Shown: in pieces, positions 9,222-17,950 of the stretch
Layout of the letters: each line of letters begins with the position of its first letter
Position numbering within the stretch: position 1 is the stretch's first letter
From: Anaerolineales bacterium
Lineage (GTDB): Bacteria; Chloroflexota; Anaerolineae; 4572-78; J111
Assembly (NCBI GenBank): GCA_015075185.1
Contig: JABTUW010000003.1
Coordinates: forward strand, 744,001-808,000
Length of the DNA: 64,000 nucleotides
Direction of reading: 5' to 3'
The notes under the pieces: generated by a model
Seen by the model: the letters and a program-made list of their open reading frames with translations, nothing else
Databases searched by the model: none
What the model was told of the DNA's origin: nothing
Program-made: the position numbers and the translations under genes

Positions 9222-9611
9222 TCAAGGGTTGCGAGGTCCCCATTCTAAAATCCCGACCGCTTCGGGCCTGACCGCGATCTCAGCGGTCTCGGCAGAATAA
9301 TTCTTGATGATGATCCGAATGTGCATCATCTTCTGGTAGGTCGGGTTGACCTTCCTGAAGCGTTTCCAGGCTTCCCGGCGATACACCTGGCCGTCCTGAC
9401 CTATCACCCGCGCGATTTCCGGTGCTTTCTGGAAGTGCAGTTGCAAGACGATGTGAAAGGCCTCGCCATTCCACACCAGCTCGCAAAAGGGCGGGTGCTT
9501 CCCGTGGAGCAGCGCCTCAAGAAACATCTCATAATTTGAAGGTGGTTCGCAGCCGTTGGGGGCTGCCTGGCGCCGGCCGATTTCGGTCAGCAGCGCCTGA
9601 AAGTCGTCCAT
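9222..9611 (-). CDS. Hypothetical protein
   Basis: 129 residues, mixed alpha/beta, with no motif recognised. It starts ten bases after the stop of the gene at 9621-9812 and is closed by the hairpin at 9077-9105. Typical of small early phage genes. Confidence 0.65.
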   Translation of the reverse strand: MDDFQALLTEIGRRQAAPNGCEPPSNYEMFLEALLHGKHPPFCELVWNGEAFHIVLQLHFQKAPEIARVIGQDGQVYRREAWKRFRKVNPTYQKMMHIRIIIKNYSAETAEIAVRPEAVGILEWGPRNP

Positions 9612-9620
9612 CCAAACCCA

Positions 9621-9812
9621 CTATTCTAGGGTGTAAAGCCCGTACCAATGCAGGATGCTGTCGGCCAGCCGTCGCCAGATGTTGAGCCACTGGCCGCGGA
9701 CCGGGATGCCCGTCGGCAAACCTCGTGTTTTTTCGGCCAACATCCCAAACAACAGAATGGCTTCATCTTCGTCTAACTCGACAATGATCTTGTCGCAGCA
9801 TCCTCGTATCAC
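9621..9812 (-). CDS. Small hypothetical protein
   Basis: 63 residues with an acidic helix (IIVELDEDEAILLFGMLAEK) and a Trp-rich C-terminus. It is first in a small group with the gene at 9222. A TAAAAT box within 30 bp upstream could be its -10 element. Confidence 0.55.
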   Translation of the reverse strand: MIRGCCDKIIVELDEDEAILLFGMLAEKTRGLPTGIPVRGQWLNIWRRLADSILHWYGLYTLE

Positions 9813-9937
9813 GCGAGTATTTTACCCCAACTGCCATAATCCTGACAGTGATTTTTGTCATTATTTTTGGTACAAATGTTCATTGACTTTCAAATTTTGG
9901 CCCCTCCGTGCCGGCAGAGGGGCCAAAAACAACCCGC

Positions 9938-10486
9938 TTAAGCCCTCGCGGTGACGATTTTCTCGCTGGTCTTGACCAGGCCCACGTCGGGAACGTACTC
10001 GGAAGTTTCGACCCTGAACTTGACCTCTCCCGCTTCCAGCTTCTTCTGGTAAGCCTCCTTAGCCGCCAGCATGATCGCGTAGGTCTGCTGGGCGTAGTCA
10101 TCGGCTTGCAGGAGCTGGGCGTTGCGCTCGCCCCAGGCTTTCATCGCCTCCAGGTCGGTCCAGGCGCTTACCCGGTCGGTGGCAATGTAACCCTTATCGT
10201 CTATCCAGAGAGCGATCAGGCCCTCGGTGTAGGTCGAGGCGTGGGGGGTGTTCCATTTCACAGTTGCCCCGTGCCATTTAGGGTTCGAGGTCTGGGTCAC
10301 GAACCGCTGGCCGTGGCCCTTCTTCGTCTCAACCCACACTCGGCGCTGGCAGCGCAGCCGGCGGCCATAGGGATAGTCGGGCTGGACAAAGGCCGTTTCC
10401 TGGCTGGTGTGGCCGATCAGGGGCCAGGCCGTGCTCTTATCAAACGTTTTTTCTTGGCCTCGTTGGGCCACTTCGTCTGAGTCCAT
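9938..10486 (-). CDS. Hypothetical phage protein
   Basis: 182 residues. The N-terminus reads MDSDEVAQRGQ, overlapping a copy of the GGCC-hairpin repeat discussed in the findings. The middle is Trp- and Tyr-rich, and the C-terminal third is a long helix (YAIMLAAKEAYQKKLEAGEV). It lies 27 bp downstream of radC, in the same transcript. No family recognised. Confidence 0.7.
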   Translation of the reverse strand: MDSDEVAQRGQEKTFDKSTAWPLIGHTSQETAFVQPDYPYGRRLRCQRRVWVETKKGHGQRFVTQTSNPKWHGATVKWNTPHASTYTEGLIALWIDDKGYIATDRVSAWTDLEAMKAWGERNAQLLQADDYAQQTYAIMLAAKEAYQKKLEAGEVKFRVETSEYVPDVGLVKTSEKIVTARA

Positions 10487-10515
10487 AAATTTTTCTCCTT
10501 GAATGAATTGGATTT

Positions 10516-11208
10516 TTATCTATCAAAACCCAAGCCGCGCTCCTTGAGCGAGACGTAGGCGTTGATGTTGGGGGAAAGAATCAGGTGGTCCAGCAGGTCA
10601 ATGTCCATCAGCCGGGCCGCTTCCCTCAAGGAACGAGTCACCTGCACGTCCTCGGGGCTGGGCGTGGGGTCGCCCGAAGGGTGGTTATGGGCCATGATGA
10701 TAGCCGTGGCGTTGAACCGGATGGCATCCCGCAGGATTTCGCCGGCGCGAACGACCGAACTGTTGACGTTGCCGCGGTAAGGCTTGGACAAGTGCAGGAC
10801 CCGGTTCTTGGTGTCCAGGTTGGCGATCCAAACCTCCTCCTGGTCGAGCAGGCCCAGGCCAGCCCGGTAGAAGTAGCCAGCCGCATCGGTCATGCCGCCG
10901 ATCTGGTAACGCTGCGGCCACTCGCTGGCCAGGCGTCGGCCCAGTTCCAGCGCGGCCTTGATCCGCTTCGCCATGTTCTGGCCGATGCCTGCACAGTTTT
11001 GGACCAGCTCCTCCAGGGAAGCGGCGTAGATGTGAGCCAAGCTGCCACCGTAGGATTCCAGCAGCAGACCGGCGTCGGCGGAGGCGTAACCGCCGCCGAT
11101 GACCAGGGCCAGCAGCTCCTGCTCGCTCAGGTCGGGCAGTGGGGTTGTCTCGATACGGACCGCCGGCCGGGTGGCGTAAGGCAGGGCATTCTCGGCTATG
11201 CGGGACAT
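10516..11208 (-). CDS. radC: RadC family JAB/MPN+ protein
   Basis: 230 residues, full length. An N-terminal helix-hairpin-helix region (LEELVQNCAGIGQNMAKRIK) precedes a JAB1/MPN+ metalloprotease-like domain with the complete zinc motif HNHPSGDPTPSPED at about residue 175 and an upstream Glu. RadC proteins are frequent in phages and mobile elements; a role in recombination or antirestriction is suspected but not proven. The start overlaps the end of the upstream small gene by 13 bp, so the two are translationally coupled. Confidence 0.92.
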   Translation of the reverse strand: MSRIAENALPYATRPAVRIETTPLPDLSEQELLALVIGGGYASADAGLLLESYGGSLAHIYAASLEELVQNCAGIGQNMAKRIKAALELGRRLASEWPQRYQIGGMTDAAGYFYRAGLGLLDQEEVWIANLDTKNRVLHLSKPYRGNVNSSVVRAGEILRDAIRFNATAIIMAHNHPSGDPTPSPEDVQVTRSLREAARLMDIDLLDHLILSPNINAYVSLKERGLGFDR

Positions 11209-11438
11209 GGGGTGGGCCTCCTGGGGTAAAGCAGCATCACCGCGGCGGCCAGGCGCTCGACGATGAAACCGTCGTTCGCCAGCGCTTCTTTGGCCGCATC
11301 GGGCGCCGTCACGCCGGCCTGGAACTTCTCGATCCAGGGGTAATCAAAATCCTCGACCGTGAATAGCCCGACCGAGAGATGGCTTAACTCGCTGTTGACC
11401 TGGTTCAGCCAGGCCGGATACTCAATCAGGGGTGGCAT
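11196..11438 (-). CDS. Small hypothetical protein
   Basis: 80 residues. The start at 11438 is chosen for an AAAGGAGG Shine-Dalgarno six bases upstream. It ends in a Pro/Arg-rich tail overlapping radC. No family recognised. Confidence 0.65.
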   Translation of the reverse strand: MPPLIEYPAWLNQVNSELSHLSVGLFTVEDFDYPWIEKFQAGVTAPDAAKEALANDGFIVERLAAAVMLLYPRRPTPCPA

Positions 11439-11461
11439 GAAGCCTCCTTTCGTGGGAATCA

Positions 11462-11491
11462 AAAAGCCCCTTCCACACGGAAGGGGCTTGT
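11462..11491 (-). terminator. Intrinsic terminator
   Basis: Hairpin AGCCCCTTCC/GGAAGGGGCT with a short ACACGG-type apex and flanking A/T tracts, between the genes at 11503 and 11438. Confidence 0.7.
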
Positions 11492-11502
11492 ATCGAAAAA
11501 CT

Positions 11503-11628
11503 TTACATGAACCGCTTTTGCAGCGCTTCCTCCGGAACCCGGTGGCACAGCTCGCCGCAGTATTCGCAAGAGATGACTCCCTCGGCGTCGTTCAGTTCCT
11601 GGGGCGTCATCTTAAAGGGCGCGGTCAC
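11503..11628 (-). CDS. Zinc-ribbon microprotein
   Basis: 41 residues from a GTG start at 11628 preceded by a perfect AAGGAAGG Shine-Dalgarno. It contains CEYCGELC, two closely spaced Cys pairs that could bind one zinc. It overlaps the end of the next gene upstream. Function unknown; one of several Cys-pair microproteins in this early region. Confidence 0.55.
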   Translation of the reverse strand: MTAPFKMTPQELNDAEGVISCEYCGELCHRVPEEALQKRFM

Positions 11629-11819
11629 AACCTTCCTTGACACAGGTAAACCAGATCACCCCACCGCTGACGCTCTCCAGGGCCTCGTTGGTCACGGTCA
11701 GCAGGTTGGTTAGCTCCGCTGGCGGTACGTCGCGGCTTCAGGCTCGCCTGGACCTGCGGCACCAGCAGGTTGTAGAGGTAGATCAAAGTCGTGTGGTGCA
11801 TTTCGATTTTGAGCATCAT
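11614..11819 (-). pseudogene. Small hypothetical protein, one frameshift
   Basis: About 68 residues after correcting one base near 11735. It starts MMLKIEMHHTTLIYLYNLLV and ends FTCVKEGCDRAL, with a Cys pair. It overlaps the downstream microprotein and its start overlaps the stop of the gene at 11816, indicating coupled translation. Confidence 0.5.
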
Positions 11820-12352
11820 CGGGTCCCTTCCAGGCCCTTCTGGGTCAGCCAGCCCTTTTCAATGGCGTAGCGGATAATGGCCGCGTGAGCCTCCCGGTGG
11901 CCCCGTGTCCTCGAGCTGATGCTACCGTGCTCGCTCGTGGTCGTCGTCCAGGTGTTGGCCGGGGTCATGCCCTCGGCCAGCGGGATGTCGCGCACGTCAA
12001 ACATGCTTCCGAAGCCGTCGTCATTGTCTATGTTGCAGTTGTCCAGGCTGGTCGAGTAGTGGAAGGTGGCCTGCATGTCGTCGTCGTCGCAGCAGGTCCA
12101 GACGTCCACGCCCTGGTGGCTCAGGAAGGGCTTATCAGGGTCGTACAGCTCCAGATAGGGATAAAACTCGTGCTCGGTGCAGCAGCCTTTGCGGACCAGG
12201 AGCGCGGCCACTTCGTCGCGGATCGCACCAATATCCTCGATGTCCCACTCCAAATTAGGACCGGGATTGAGCGAGTTGACCAGGTGAAAGATTGCCTCGT
12301 CAACCGTGTTTTGCCGCTGCAGCTCGGCCAGGGTTAACTCCTGCCGGCTCAT
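11816..12352 (-). CDS. Hypothetical phage protein
   Basis: 178 residues, acidic, with a CC pair and a run of four Asp in the middle (DVWTCCDDDD) and a C-terminal helical end (AIIRYAIEKGWLTQKG) like the tail of a winged helix. It overlaps both neighbours by 4 bp. No family recognised. Confidence 0.7.
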   Translation of the reverse strand: MSRQELTLAELQRQNTVDEAIFHLVNSLNPGPNLEWDIEDIGAIRDEVAALLVRKGCCTEHEFYPYLELYDPDKPFLSHQGVDVWTCCDDDDMQATFHYSTSLDNCNIDNDDGFGSMFDVRDIPLAEGMTPANTWTTTTSEHGSISSRTRGHREAHAAIIRYAIEKGWLTQKGLEGTR

Positions 12353-12678
12353 GCGGCTGCCTCCTGGGTTTCCTCGACCACCGACATCACAAAAACGTTG
12401 GCCTCGTCCATCGTTTCCATCGGGATGACCTTGACCACGCCGCCCACTCGCACCAGGGCCTGGTGAGAGTACCAGTAAACCCCGCCTTCGATGGGCTGGC
12501 CAGCAGCGTCTACCAGCAGGCGCTGGGCCGCTTCGGCGATGATCTCCTCAGCCTGGGGCTTGAGCGTCGTCGCCTGCTGTTCCATTTGGGTCAGCCGCAG
12601 CCGCAGGTCTGCCGCTTGCCGCTCAGCATCCAGCCATTGGGCAAGGGTCGTGCTTCTATCCAGTTTCTTGGTCGTCAT
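12349..12678 (-). CDS. Hypothetical coiled-coil protein
   Basis: 109 residues. A long N-terminal helix (about residues 10-55) with Ala/Gln/Leu heptads is followed by a beta-rich end (GGVYWYSHQALVRVGGVVKV). It overlaps the HNH gene upstream by 23 bp and the next gene by 4 bp. Confidence 0.65.
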   Translation of the reverse strand: MTTKKLDRSTTLAQWLDAERQAADLRLRLTQMEQQATTLKPQAEEIIAEAAQRLLVDAAGQPIEGGVYWYSHQALVRVGGVVKVIPMETMDEANVFVMSVVEETQEAAA

Positions 12679-13084
12679 ACAGTTTTTCCTCTCTGTCGTC
12701 TAAGACCGGCAGGATCGGGACGTGAACGAGCAGATTCTTCGCTCGCAGCTCGGCGATCCAGCCGGCGATGTCGTAGGGCCGGCCCGATAAGGTCGGGCGG
12801 CCGGGTTGATAAAATAATTTTTTAATTTTGTGGTGATAGCACCGCTGGACCATCGCCTCGGTTTGGCCGTAAAGGTCATGGCACAGATGATGGGCCAGGA
12901 CGATATTGACCGGCGCGTGCAGCACTTTGGACGGCACGGCGGCGCTGCGTTTGAGCAGCCAGTGATGCGGATCGGTCGCGCCCGGCTGGCCGCACCAGGC
13001 ACAGCGGGTTTTATTGAGGGGATAGCCATGTTGCTCGCGGGCTACGGCGACGACGACAGCCGGCGGGGTGGTAGTGTAGGCCAA
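12656..13084 (-). CDS. HNH-type nuclease-like protein
   Basis: 142 residues. It has a CAWCGQPG zinc knuckle, then DPHHWLLKR, then NIVLAHHLCHD, the order of metal-binding and catalytic His/Asn residues in HNH domains. The second CxxC pair of classic HNH proteins is absent, so it is a divergent member. It lies among small early genes; phage HNH proteins often act in DNA processing or as homing-type nucleases. Activity is inferred. Confidence 0.65.
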   Translation of the reverse strand: MAYTTTPPAVVVAVAREQHGYPLNKTRCAWCGQPGATDPHHWLLKRSAAVPSKVLHAPVNIVLAHHLCHDLYGQTEAMVQRCYHHKIKKLFYQPGRPTLSGRPYDIAGWIAELRAKNLLVHVPILPVLDDREEKLYDDQETG

Positions 13085-13149
13085 TGGGAATCCTCCCCTT
13101 GCTAGATTGGACGAAGTTGGTTTTTACCCCCCAAGGGGGTGCGAAGCGC

Positions 13150-13356
13150 TTACGTAAAATGCTTGCCGGGTGTTTTGCTCATCGCCTTGCGGAACGATTT
13201 GCGCCGATCTTCCATCTGGAATTTTACGGCGGCCAGCAGCCGGCGGCCTTTGAGATGACCGTTAGGACAGATTTGCACCTGGTCGCGCTTTTCGGCGCTG
13301 ACGAACTTCTCAAAAGTCTCCTGACACTCCGAGCATTGGTATTGATACAGGGCCAT
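13150..13356 (-). CDS. FmdB-like zinc-ribbon protein
   Basis: 68 residues from the start at 13356. The beginning MALYQYQCSECQETFEKFVS matches the FmdB regulatory zinc-ribbon pattern, with a second CPNGH knuckle about 15 residues later. The C-terminus is basic, suggesting nucleic-acid binding. A palindrome copy lies 42 bp upstream at 13398. Confidence 0.65.
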   Translation of the reverse strand: MALYQYQCSECQETFEKFVSAEKRDQVQICPNGHLKGRRLLAAVKFQMEDRRKSFRKAMSKTPGKHFT

Positions 13357-13621
13357 TGGGTAAAAACTCCTCGATTTGGCCTCTACGGGCCACTTCGTCC
13401 CCAATTGGGGAATTTTTAGCCTCAGTATCTTGCGCTTCTGCTTGAAACTCCAGCACTAATTTCTCAGCAACCGGAACTAGTGCTGGATAGGTCATACACG
13501 GCTGTTCCTGCCAGGCTTCCAGCAACCGGGCGTCACTGAAATTATCCAGAGTTAACCGGCCGCCGCTGGCCACGATCAAGTAGAATTGGAGCGTCTCTAA
13601 CCACTCATCCGTTGGAAACAT
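13310..13621 (-). CDS. Hypothetical protein
   Basis: 104 residues from the start at 13621 (MFPTDEWLETLQFYLIV). The last 16 codons overlap the zinc-ribbon gene in another frame, and the stretch before contains PIGDEVARRGQ, encoded by a palindrome plus the GGCC-hairpin repeat. The repeats appear to have become part of the coding region, so the natural stop may lie earlier. Confidence 0.5.
   Translation of the reverse strand: MFPTDEWLETLQFYLIVASGGRLTLDNFSDARLLEAWQEQPCMTYPALVPVAEKLVLEFQAEAQDTEAKNSPIGDEVARRGQIEEFLPNGPVSIPMLGVSGDF
13398..13412. repeat. Backbone palindrome copy 2
   Basis: TCCCCAATTGGGGAA directly after a GGCC-hairpin repeat, 42 bp upstream of the zinc-ribbon start at 13356. Confidence 0.85.
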
Positions 13622-13629
13622 CCTAAACC

Positions 13630-13794
13630 TCACTTCCCGATGATCTTGGCCTTCTCCTGGGGCAGCGCCTGAAGCAGATTGCCCAGGTTGGTCCGCAGCC
13701 CTTTGGCGGTCCTGCCGGGGACCACCTTCAGCAGATAGTACAAAAACCACGCTTGCTTACTCGACAGCATTAGAATTATTCGGGGGAACTGCAT
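13630..13794 (-). CDS. Small hypothetical basic protein
   Basis: 54 residues. The start at 13794 has a strong AGGAGG Shine-Dalgarno. It is Leu/Lys-rich (FLYYLLKVVPGRTAKGL), and its stop lies nine bases before the next start. Function unknown. Confidence 0.6.
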   Translation of the reverse strand: MQFPRIILMLSSKQAWFLYYLLKVVPGRTAKGLRTNLGNLLQALPQEKAKIIGK

Positions 13795-13802
13795 AGAGCC
13801 TC

Positions 13803-14300
13803 CTAAAACATCGTTAACTGAGTCCCCTCGACCTTCTTCAATCGCTCGTATTTGGGTTTGGGCCGGGGGGCATAATTCATTTTGAAATTAAAAAATTCCT
13901 CAATTTCCTGCTCGGTGTAGTCCAGGTCGGTCCATTGGGCCTCCCGGCCTGAACCATCCGGTTCAAAGGCCAACCAGGCCATGATCGCCAGCCAGTGGGC
14001 GATGAAGTGGTACACAAAATCGTCATCCTCCCCGTCGTAGATCGGGAACTCCCAGCTATAAAAGCCGTGATTGTCTATCCAATCTATGCAGCTCGCGCCC
14101 AGGTAGGTGTCAGGATAGTAATCACTGGCCGGCCGGCGCTGGACTTCTTCCAGCACCTGCGCCGCCCAATCTTCAACCTGGTGATTGCGCCAGATGATCC
14201 AGCTCGTTCGCACCTCGCATTTGAGCCGGTCCAGGTTGCGATGCTTGGCCGGCATGTCCTTCCAGGCCACTTCCAGCAGCTCTTTGGTCAGCTCGTTCAT
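13803..14300 (-). CDS. Hypothetical phage protein
   Basis: 165 residues from the start at 14300. Rich in Trp, Asp and Glu with a central IYDGEDDDFVYHFIAHWLAIM segment and a basic end. No family recognised. It lies in the same transcript between the methylase and the small basic protein. Confidence 0.65.
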   Translation of the reverse strand: MNELTKELLEVAWKDMPAKHRNLDRLKCEVRTSWIIWRNHQVEDWAAQVLEEVQRRPASDYYPDTYLGASCIDWIDNHGFYSWEFPIYDGEDDDFVYHFIAHWLAIMAWLAFEPDGSGREAQWTDLDYTEQEIEEFFNFKMNYAPRPKPKYERLKKVEGTQLTMF

Positions 14301-14328
14301 AACGCTTCGTATCCCTTCAGGGGATCGC

Positions 14329-14889
14329 CTAAAAAAAGCTATACTGCTTTGGTTCGGGCAGCCTGAGCCAGTCCCACCGGGGAATGTAGATACCCTTGAG
14401 ATTGCTGCACCGCCGGGCCTCATCATTCTCCGGCCCGTAGCCGATCAGCACCGACGGCGCGCCTGCCGGTGAGGGCCGGCCCTCCTTATCCGTCGCCGGG
14501 GTCCCGTCCACATTGAAAAAGGTCAGCCGGCCTTCAAGAAAGAGTAAACTCGTCGCATAAGCCCAGACGTAATCAAAAAAGAGCCGCGTCTCGGTTCGGG
14601 CGAACAGCAGCGCGATGCCGTTGCCCTCGTGGGCCAGCCGGCGCATGAACGGCTCAGCCCGGGCGCCGTAAGGCGGGTTAACCCATTTGCGGCCAAACCA
14701 GGACCGCAGCAAACCATCCTCCATGATCGTGTAATACGTTTTCGCCATGTCCCACGGCCGGTTGACCGGCGCGCAGGGGTCCAGGTCAAACGGCCCCAGC
14801 GCCTGAAGAATTGGCGGCGGGGTCAACCATTCGTCTTTGGTGTTTTCGGGGTTTCGTTCGTGATTAAATTGTTTTGAGTTTTGAGCCAT
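14329..14889 (-). CDS. Phage N6-adenine DNA methyltransferase (Dam-like)
   Basis: 186 residues. It opens with DEWLTPPPILQALGPFDLDPCA, the start of the phage Dam family (DNA_N-6-adenine-MTase), and carries the catalytic NPPYG motif at about residue 72. Such enzymes methylate adenine in phage DNA and protect it from host restriction. Its start overlaps the end of the DnaB-like gene by 67 bp, and it is cotranscribed with it. Confidence 0.85.
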   Translation of the reverse strand: MAQNSKQFNHERNPENTKDEWLTPPPILQALGPFDLDPCAPVNRPWDMAKTYYTIMEDGLLRSWFGRKWVNPPYGARAEPFMRRLAHEGNGIALLFARTETRLFFDYVWAYATSLLFLEGRLTFFNVDGTPATDKEGRPSPAGAPSVLIGYGPENDEARRCSNLKGIYIPRWDWLRLPEPKQYSFF

Positions 14890-16119
14890 AGTGCCTCAAC
14901 TGGTATTTCGATACTCGCGCCGGCGGGACCATCCCGCCAGCGGGTTTGGGTCAGTAAAAAGTGATCCCCTCTCTTTTCGCACAACCAGATCAGGTCAGAT
15001 TCAAGCTCAATCGCCCGGTTGTCGGCCAGCGGATCGAAACGGAACACGGCCAGGAGTGGCAGACGCAGCTCGCGGGCCAGGGCCTTCAGGGCGCGGCAGG
15101 TTGCCGCCAGTTCCTCGGCCCGGCTCTCCTGGCGCTGCTCATTGCGCAAGAGCTGGAGGTAGTTGACGATGATCAAATCCAACCCCCACAGATAATGGAG
15201 CCAGCGCGCTTTGCTGCGCAGCTCCCTGACCAGCAGGCCCGGCGTATCGTCCACGTAAATCTCCAGCTCGGCCAGGCGCGTCCCGGCCGCCAGCAGCTCC
15301 GGCCATTCGGGTTCGATATCGCCGATCCGCAGGCGCCGGGCGTCGAGGCCGGTTTCAGCGGCCAGCAGCCGCTGCACCACCTGGTCGCTGGAGGACTCCA
15401 GGGAAAAGAGGGCCACCTTGCGCCCGGCCAGGCCCGCATTTCGAGCGATTCGCAAGGCCAGCTTCGTTTTGAACGTTCCCGGCTCGCCGGCCAAAAGCAC
15501 CAGGTCACCCGCCTGCAAGCGGCCGCTGAGCGCATCAAGCGCCGGCAGCCCGGTAGACAAGCCGAGGCCTGCGGGTTGTGCTTTGGCCCGGTCGAAGTAG
15601 CGCCGCAGCAGAACGCTGAGCGGAGCGACCAGCTCCAGCCGGTCCTCTTTGAGCAGGGCCAGGAGGGTAGATTCAGCTAAGGCCAGGGCCTCGTCCATGA
15701 CGTTGACATTGGTGCCGGCCCGGTGCGCCAGGCGCACGATCCGGCCGCAGCCGTTGATCAAGCGCCGCAGCCGGGCATATTTGCGAATGATGGCCGCGTA
15801 GGTGTCCAGATTCAGAGGTGAAATCGGGGCGTGTTCCAGTTGGATTAAATAGGCGGTGCCGCCCACATCGGCCAGGTTGCCGTTCAAACGATCGCTGAGC
15901 GTCACCAGGTCGAGCGGCAGTCCGGCCTTCTCCACGTCGAGCATGGCTTGCCAGATGAAAGCGTGGCGTTCCTCGAAAAAATCAGCCGGGCGCACCAAGC
16001 GGCTGGCCCGGCTGATCGTTTTGGGTTCTTGTAAGATCGAGCCTAAAAACGCCTGTTCAGCCTCAACATTGTGAGGGTCCTGAACTCTAATACCCCTGGA
16101 TACTCCGAAGCGTCGTCAT
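14823..16119 (-). CDS. dnaB: DnaB-like replicative helicase
   Basis: About 430 residues. The N-terminus PHNVEAEQAFLGSIL is the DnaB primase-interaction domain signature; the RecA-like domain follows a linker at about residue 190. Walker A is GEPGTFKTKLA, with Phe where Gly is usual. Walker B is LDLIIVNYLQLL with Asn in place of the usual Asp, and the Gln/Arg finger region is shortened. A start at 16119 has a GGAGG Shine-Dalgarno, but one base at the GGGG near 16100 breaks the frame. It should unwind the fork during phage replication; the altered Walker residues make it divergent. Confidence 0.85.
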
Positions 16120-16125
16120 GGGCGC

Positions 16126-16366
16126 TTATCCTCCGTGACGAAGTAAAGACATCGCCTTTTCGTGGTGGGGTGAATAGTGAAAGGAAACGTGGCGAGCACA
16201 ATATTTGACCATAATGGCGCTGTAATCGTGCTGCTCGATCTTGCAGCCGCAGGGCAGGATTAGGCGGGGAATGTTTCCTTCCAGGCGATCTATCTCTCTC
16301 TGCAAGGTCCTTATCCGGCGTTTGACCCATTTGGGGGTCTTATTTTCTTGGGTTCATAAGGGGCAT
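16126..16366 (-). pseudogene. Small Cys/His-rich protein, one frameshift
   Basis: About 80 residues if one base is corrected in the A-run near 16340. A Lys/Arg-rich N-terminal helix (RRIRTLQREIDRLEG) precedes a putative zinc site (PCGCKIEQHDY ... YCARHVSFHYSPHHE). The start has an AGGAGAG Shine-Dalgarno, and the stop is seven bases from the DnaB start. Confidence 0.5.
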
Positions 16367-16375
16367 AACTCTCTC

Positions 16376-17131
16376 CTATTCCCAGGCCACAAACGACTTC
16401 AGCCGTTTGCCCTTGAGATATTCAAATTGATCTTCACTTTCCATCAGCAGCCGGACCTCGACCCGGCCATCCTCCAGGCGCTTCCAGAAGCCAACGACCT
16501 TGTCCCAATAGAACTTGCGGGCAAAGAGCATCAGCTCCTCGTTTTCGACCTTGGGGTTGGCGACCATGCCCAGGATGTTGCGCACCTCGGCCACCTTCTG
16601 CGGCTGCTCCATGTCCTCATCTACGGCGATCTTCTTGATGATGGGCGCCACGTGGCCGACGCGGTTGACGGTCGTCCGCGCTTCTTGGTTGAGGCTTAGG
16701 AACCACTGTTCCACCTGGTGCTGGCTCGCGCCCTCGATCACGTCATTCTCGACGCACCAGGGGATGATGACCTCGGCCAGTGTCCGGCAGCGGGAGATCG
16801 CCGCCGCCGAGTGGCGGATATTGTGGGCGCTCATCCAGTCCTCGATGGTCTTGAAATCGCTGAACAGAGCATGTTTGGCGACATCGAGCATCAAGGCGGC
16901 TTCCACCGAGTCCAGGATTTCCTTGTGCTTCTGATTGAGCTGGAGCGCGACGCCATAGACCAGGCCGGCCCGCTTGTGTTGGTCCTCCGGTATTTCTTCC
17001 GCGTGGAAATAGTTGACGTACTGCTTGGCGGCCTTGAGCGTGTCCGCTTTGGCCGCCGTGACGGCTTGGGTGCCGTCACCGTTGAAACACAGGTAATGCT
17101 TAGGCAGCTTGGGGGCTTTTTTCTTGGGCAT
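16376..17131 (-). CDS. Hypothetical early protein
   Basis: 251 residues, basic N-terminus (MPKKKAPKLPKHYL), otherwise mainly helical; the last ~40 residues are beta-rich and end in FVAWE. It overlaps rusA by 32 bp and precedes the Cys/His-rich gene and dnaB. Its position suggests a replication or recombination accessory role, but no family is recognised. Confidence 0.7.
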   Translation of the reverse strand: MPKKKAPKLPKHYLCFNGDGTQAVTAAKADTLKAAKQYVNYFHAEEIPEDQHKRAGLVYGVALQLNQKHKEILDSVEAALMLDVAKHALFSDFKTIEDWMSAHNIRHSAAAISRCRTLAEVIIPWCVENDVIEGASQHQVEQWFLSLNQEARTTVNRVGHVAPIIKKIAVDEDMEQPQKVAEVRNILGMVANPKVENEELMLFARKFYWDKVVGFWKRLEDGRVEVRLLMESEDQFEYLKGKRLKSFVAWE

Positions 17132-17507
17132 TGATCAAGACCTCGTAAATCAGTTCGCCTTCTGGATCGTCGTGGCTGACGCTGACGACCTGGGCCAGAA
17201 AGCGGTAATCACCGCGCTGGCCCACGCCGAAGGCCTCGGCAATGGAATCCTGGGCTAGTTTTAAAAAGTTATCGCCGTCCGGTTTTTGCCCTGGGCGCTT
17301 GGGGAAACGGGCATCCAGGCGAATGGTCACCGTCTGTTCCGGCTGAAGCCGGATATTCTTCTCGTCAATCCAGCAGGTGACCTTTTGCCGCAGCACATTC
17401 TTCCAGACCTGGGCCTCGTGTTTGAGAATCGGCCGGCCGGTGTGGCGGTTGCGGGTGTGGGAGTGGTTGACCGAGACTTCGGGCAGGTAGGGCATGGAGA
17501 AAAACAT
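17100..17507 (-). CDS. rusA: RusA-like Holliday junction resolvase
   Basis: 135 residues, the usual RusA length. The conserved catalytic segment KPDGDNFLKLAQDSIAEAF is present at about residue 75-93, with another acidic pair (HDDPEGELIYEV) near the C-terminus. RusA enzymes cut four-way junctions during phage recombination and before packaging. The gene lies between a winged-helix gene and an unknown early gene in one operon. Confidence 0.85.
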   Translation of the reverse strand: MFFSMPYLPEVSVNHSHTRNRHTGRPILKHEAQVWKNVLRQKVTCWIDEKNIRLQPEQTVTIRLDARFPKRPGQKPDGDNFLKLAQDSIAEAFGVGQRGDYRFLAQVVSVSHDDPEGELIYEVLINAQEKSPQAA

Positions 17508-17511
17508 GGGC

Positions 17512-17829
17512 TTATTCCTTTGGTTCGGGCAGCAGGACGTAGCGGCTGCGCCAGGGTGATTTGCCCCGGTCCAGCTTGATGGCGTGGCCGCTCTCCTCTA
17601 GGCCGTCGAGGTGGCGCTGGACCGCCTGGGCCGAGGTCGGCGACAGAGCCGCGCCCAGCCGGATCGCTTCGGTCAGGATGGTCTTACGGGTCGGTAGGGC
17701 CGGCTTCTGGCTGAAATAGTAACCGAGTTCGAGATTGGTCAGGGCTTGCAAAACGCGCGCCCGGGTCGGGTGTTCGGCCAGGAGCTGCTCCCAGCCAGGT
17801 ACGTGGATTGGGTTCAAAATGGTGTCCAT
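17512..17829 (-). CDS. Winged-helix-like DNA-binding protein
   Basis: 105 residues from the start at 17829 (MDTILNPIHVPGWEQ). The C-terminal half has a winged-helix pattern: a helix ALPTRKTILTEAIRLGA, a recognition helix SAQAVQRHLDGLEESGHAI, and a basic hairpin GKSPWRSRYVLLPE. It is the first gene of the leftward block that starts at the divergent gap 17.83-17.95 kb, so it is a candidate regulator of that region. Confidence 0.6.
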   Translation of the reverse strand: MDTILNPIHVPGWEQLLAEHPTRARVLQALTNLELGYYFSQKPALPTRKTILTEAIRLGAALSPTSAQAVQRHLDGLEESGHAIKLDRGKSPWRSRYVLLPEPKE

Positions 17830-17950
17830 AGGTAAATCATCCTCCTTCGATACGCTTCGCGTCAGGATGTATTTCAAACTCGATTATGACACCCTTCACT
17901 TTCAAAATTAAGGGCCATAACATGGGCAGTATCCGGAGGACTATCTTTTT

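Noticed and set aside
14961..15680. Antisense open frame over the DnaB-like gene
   Set aside because: Gln/Arg/Pro-rich low-information translation, opposite an unambiguous helicase.
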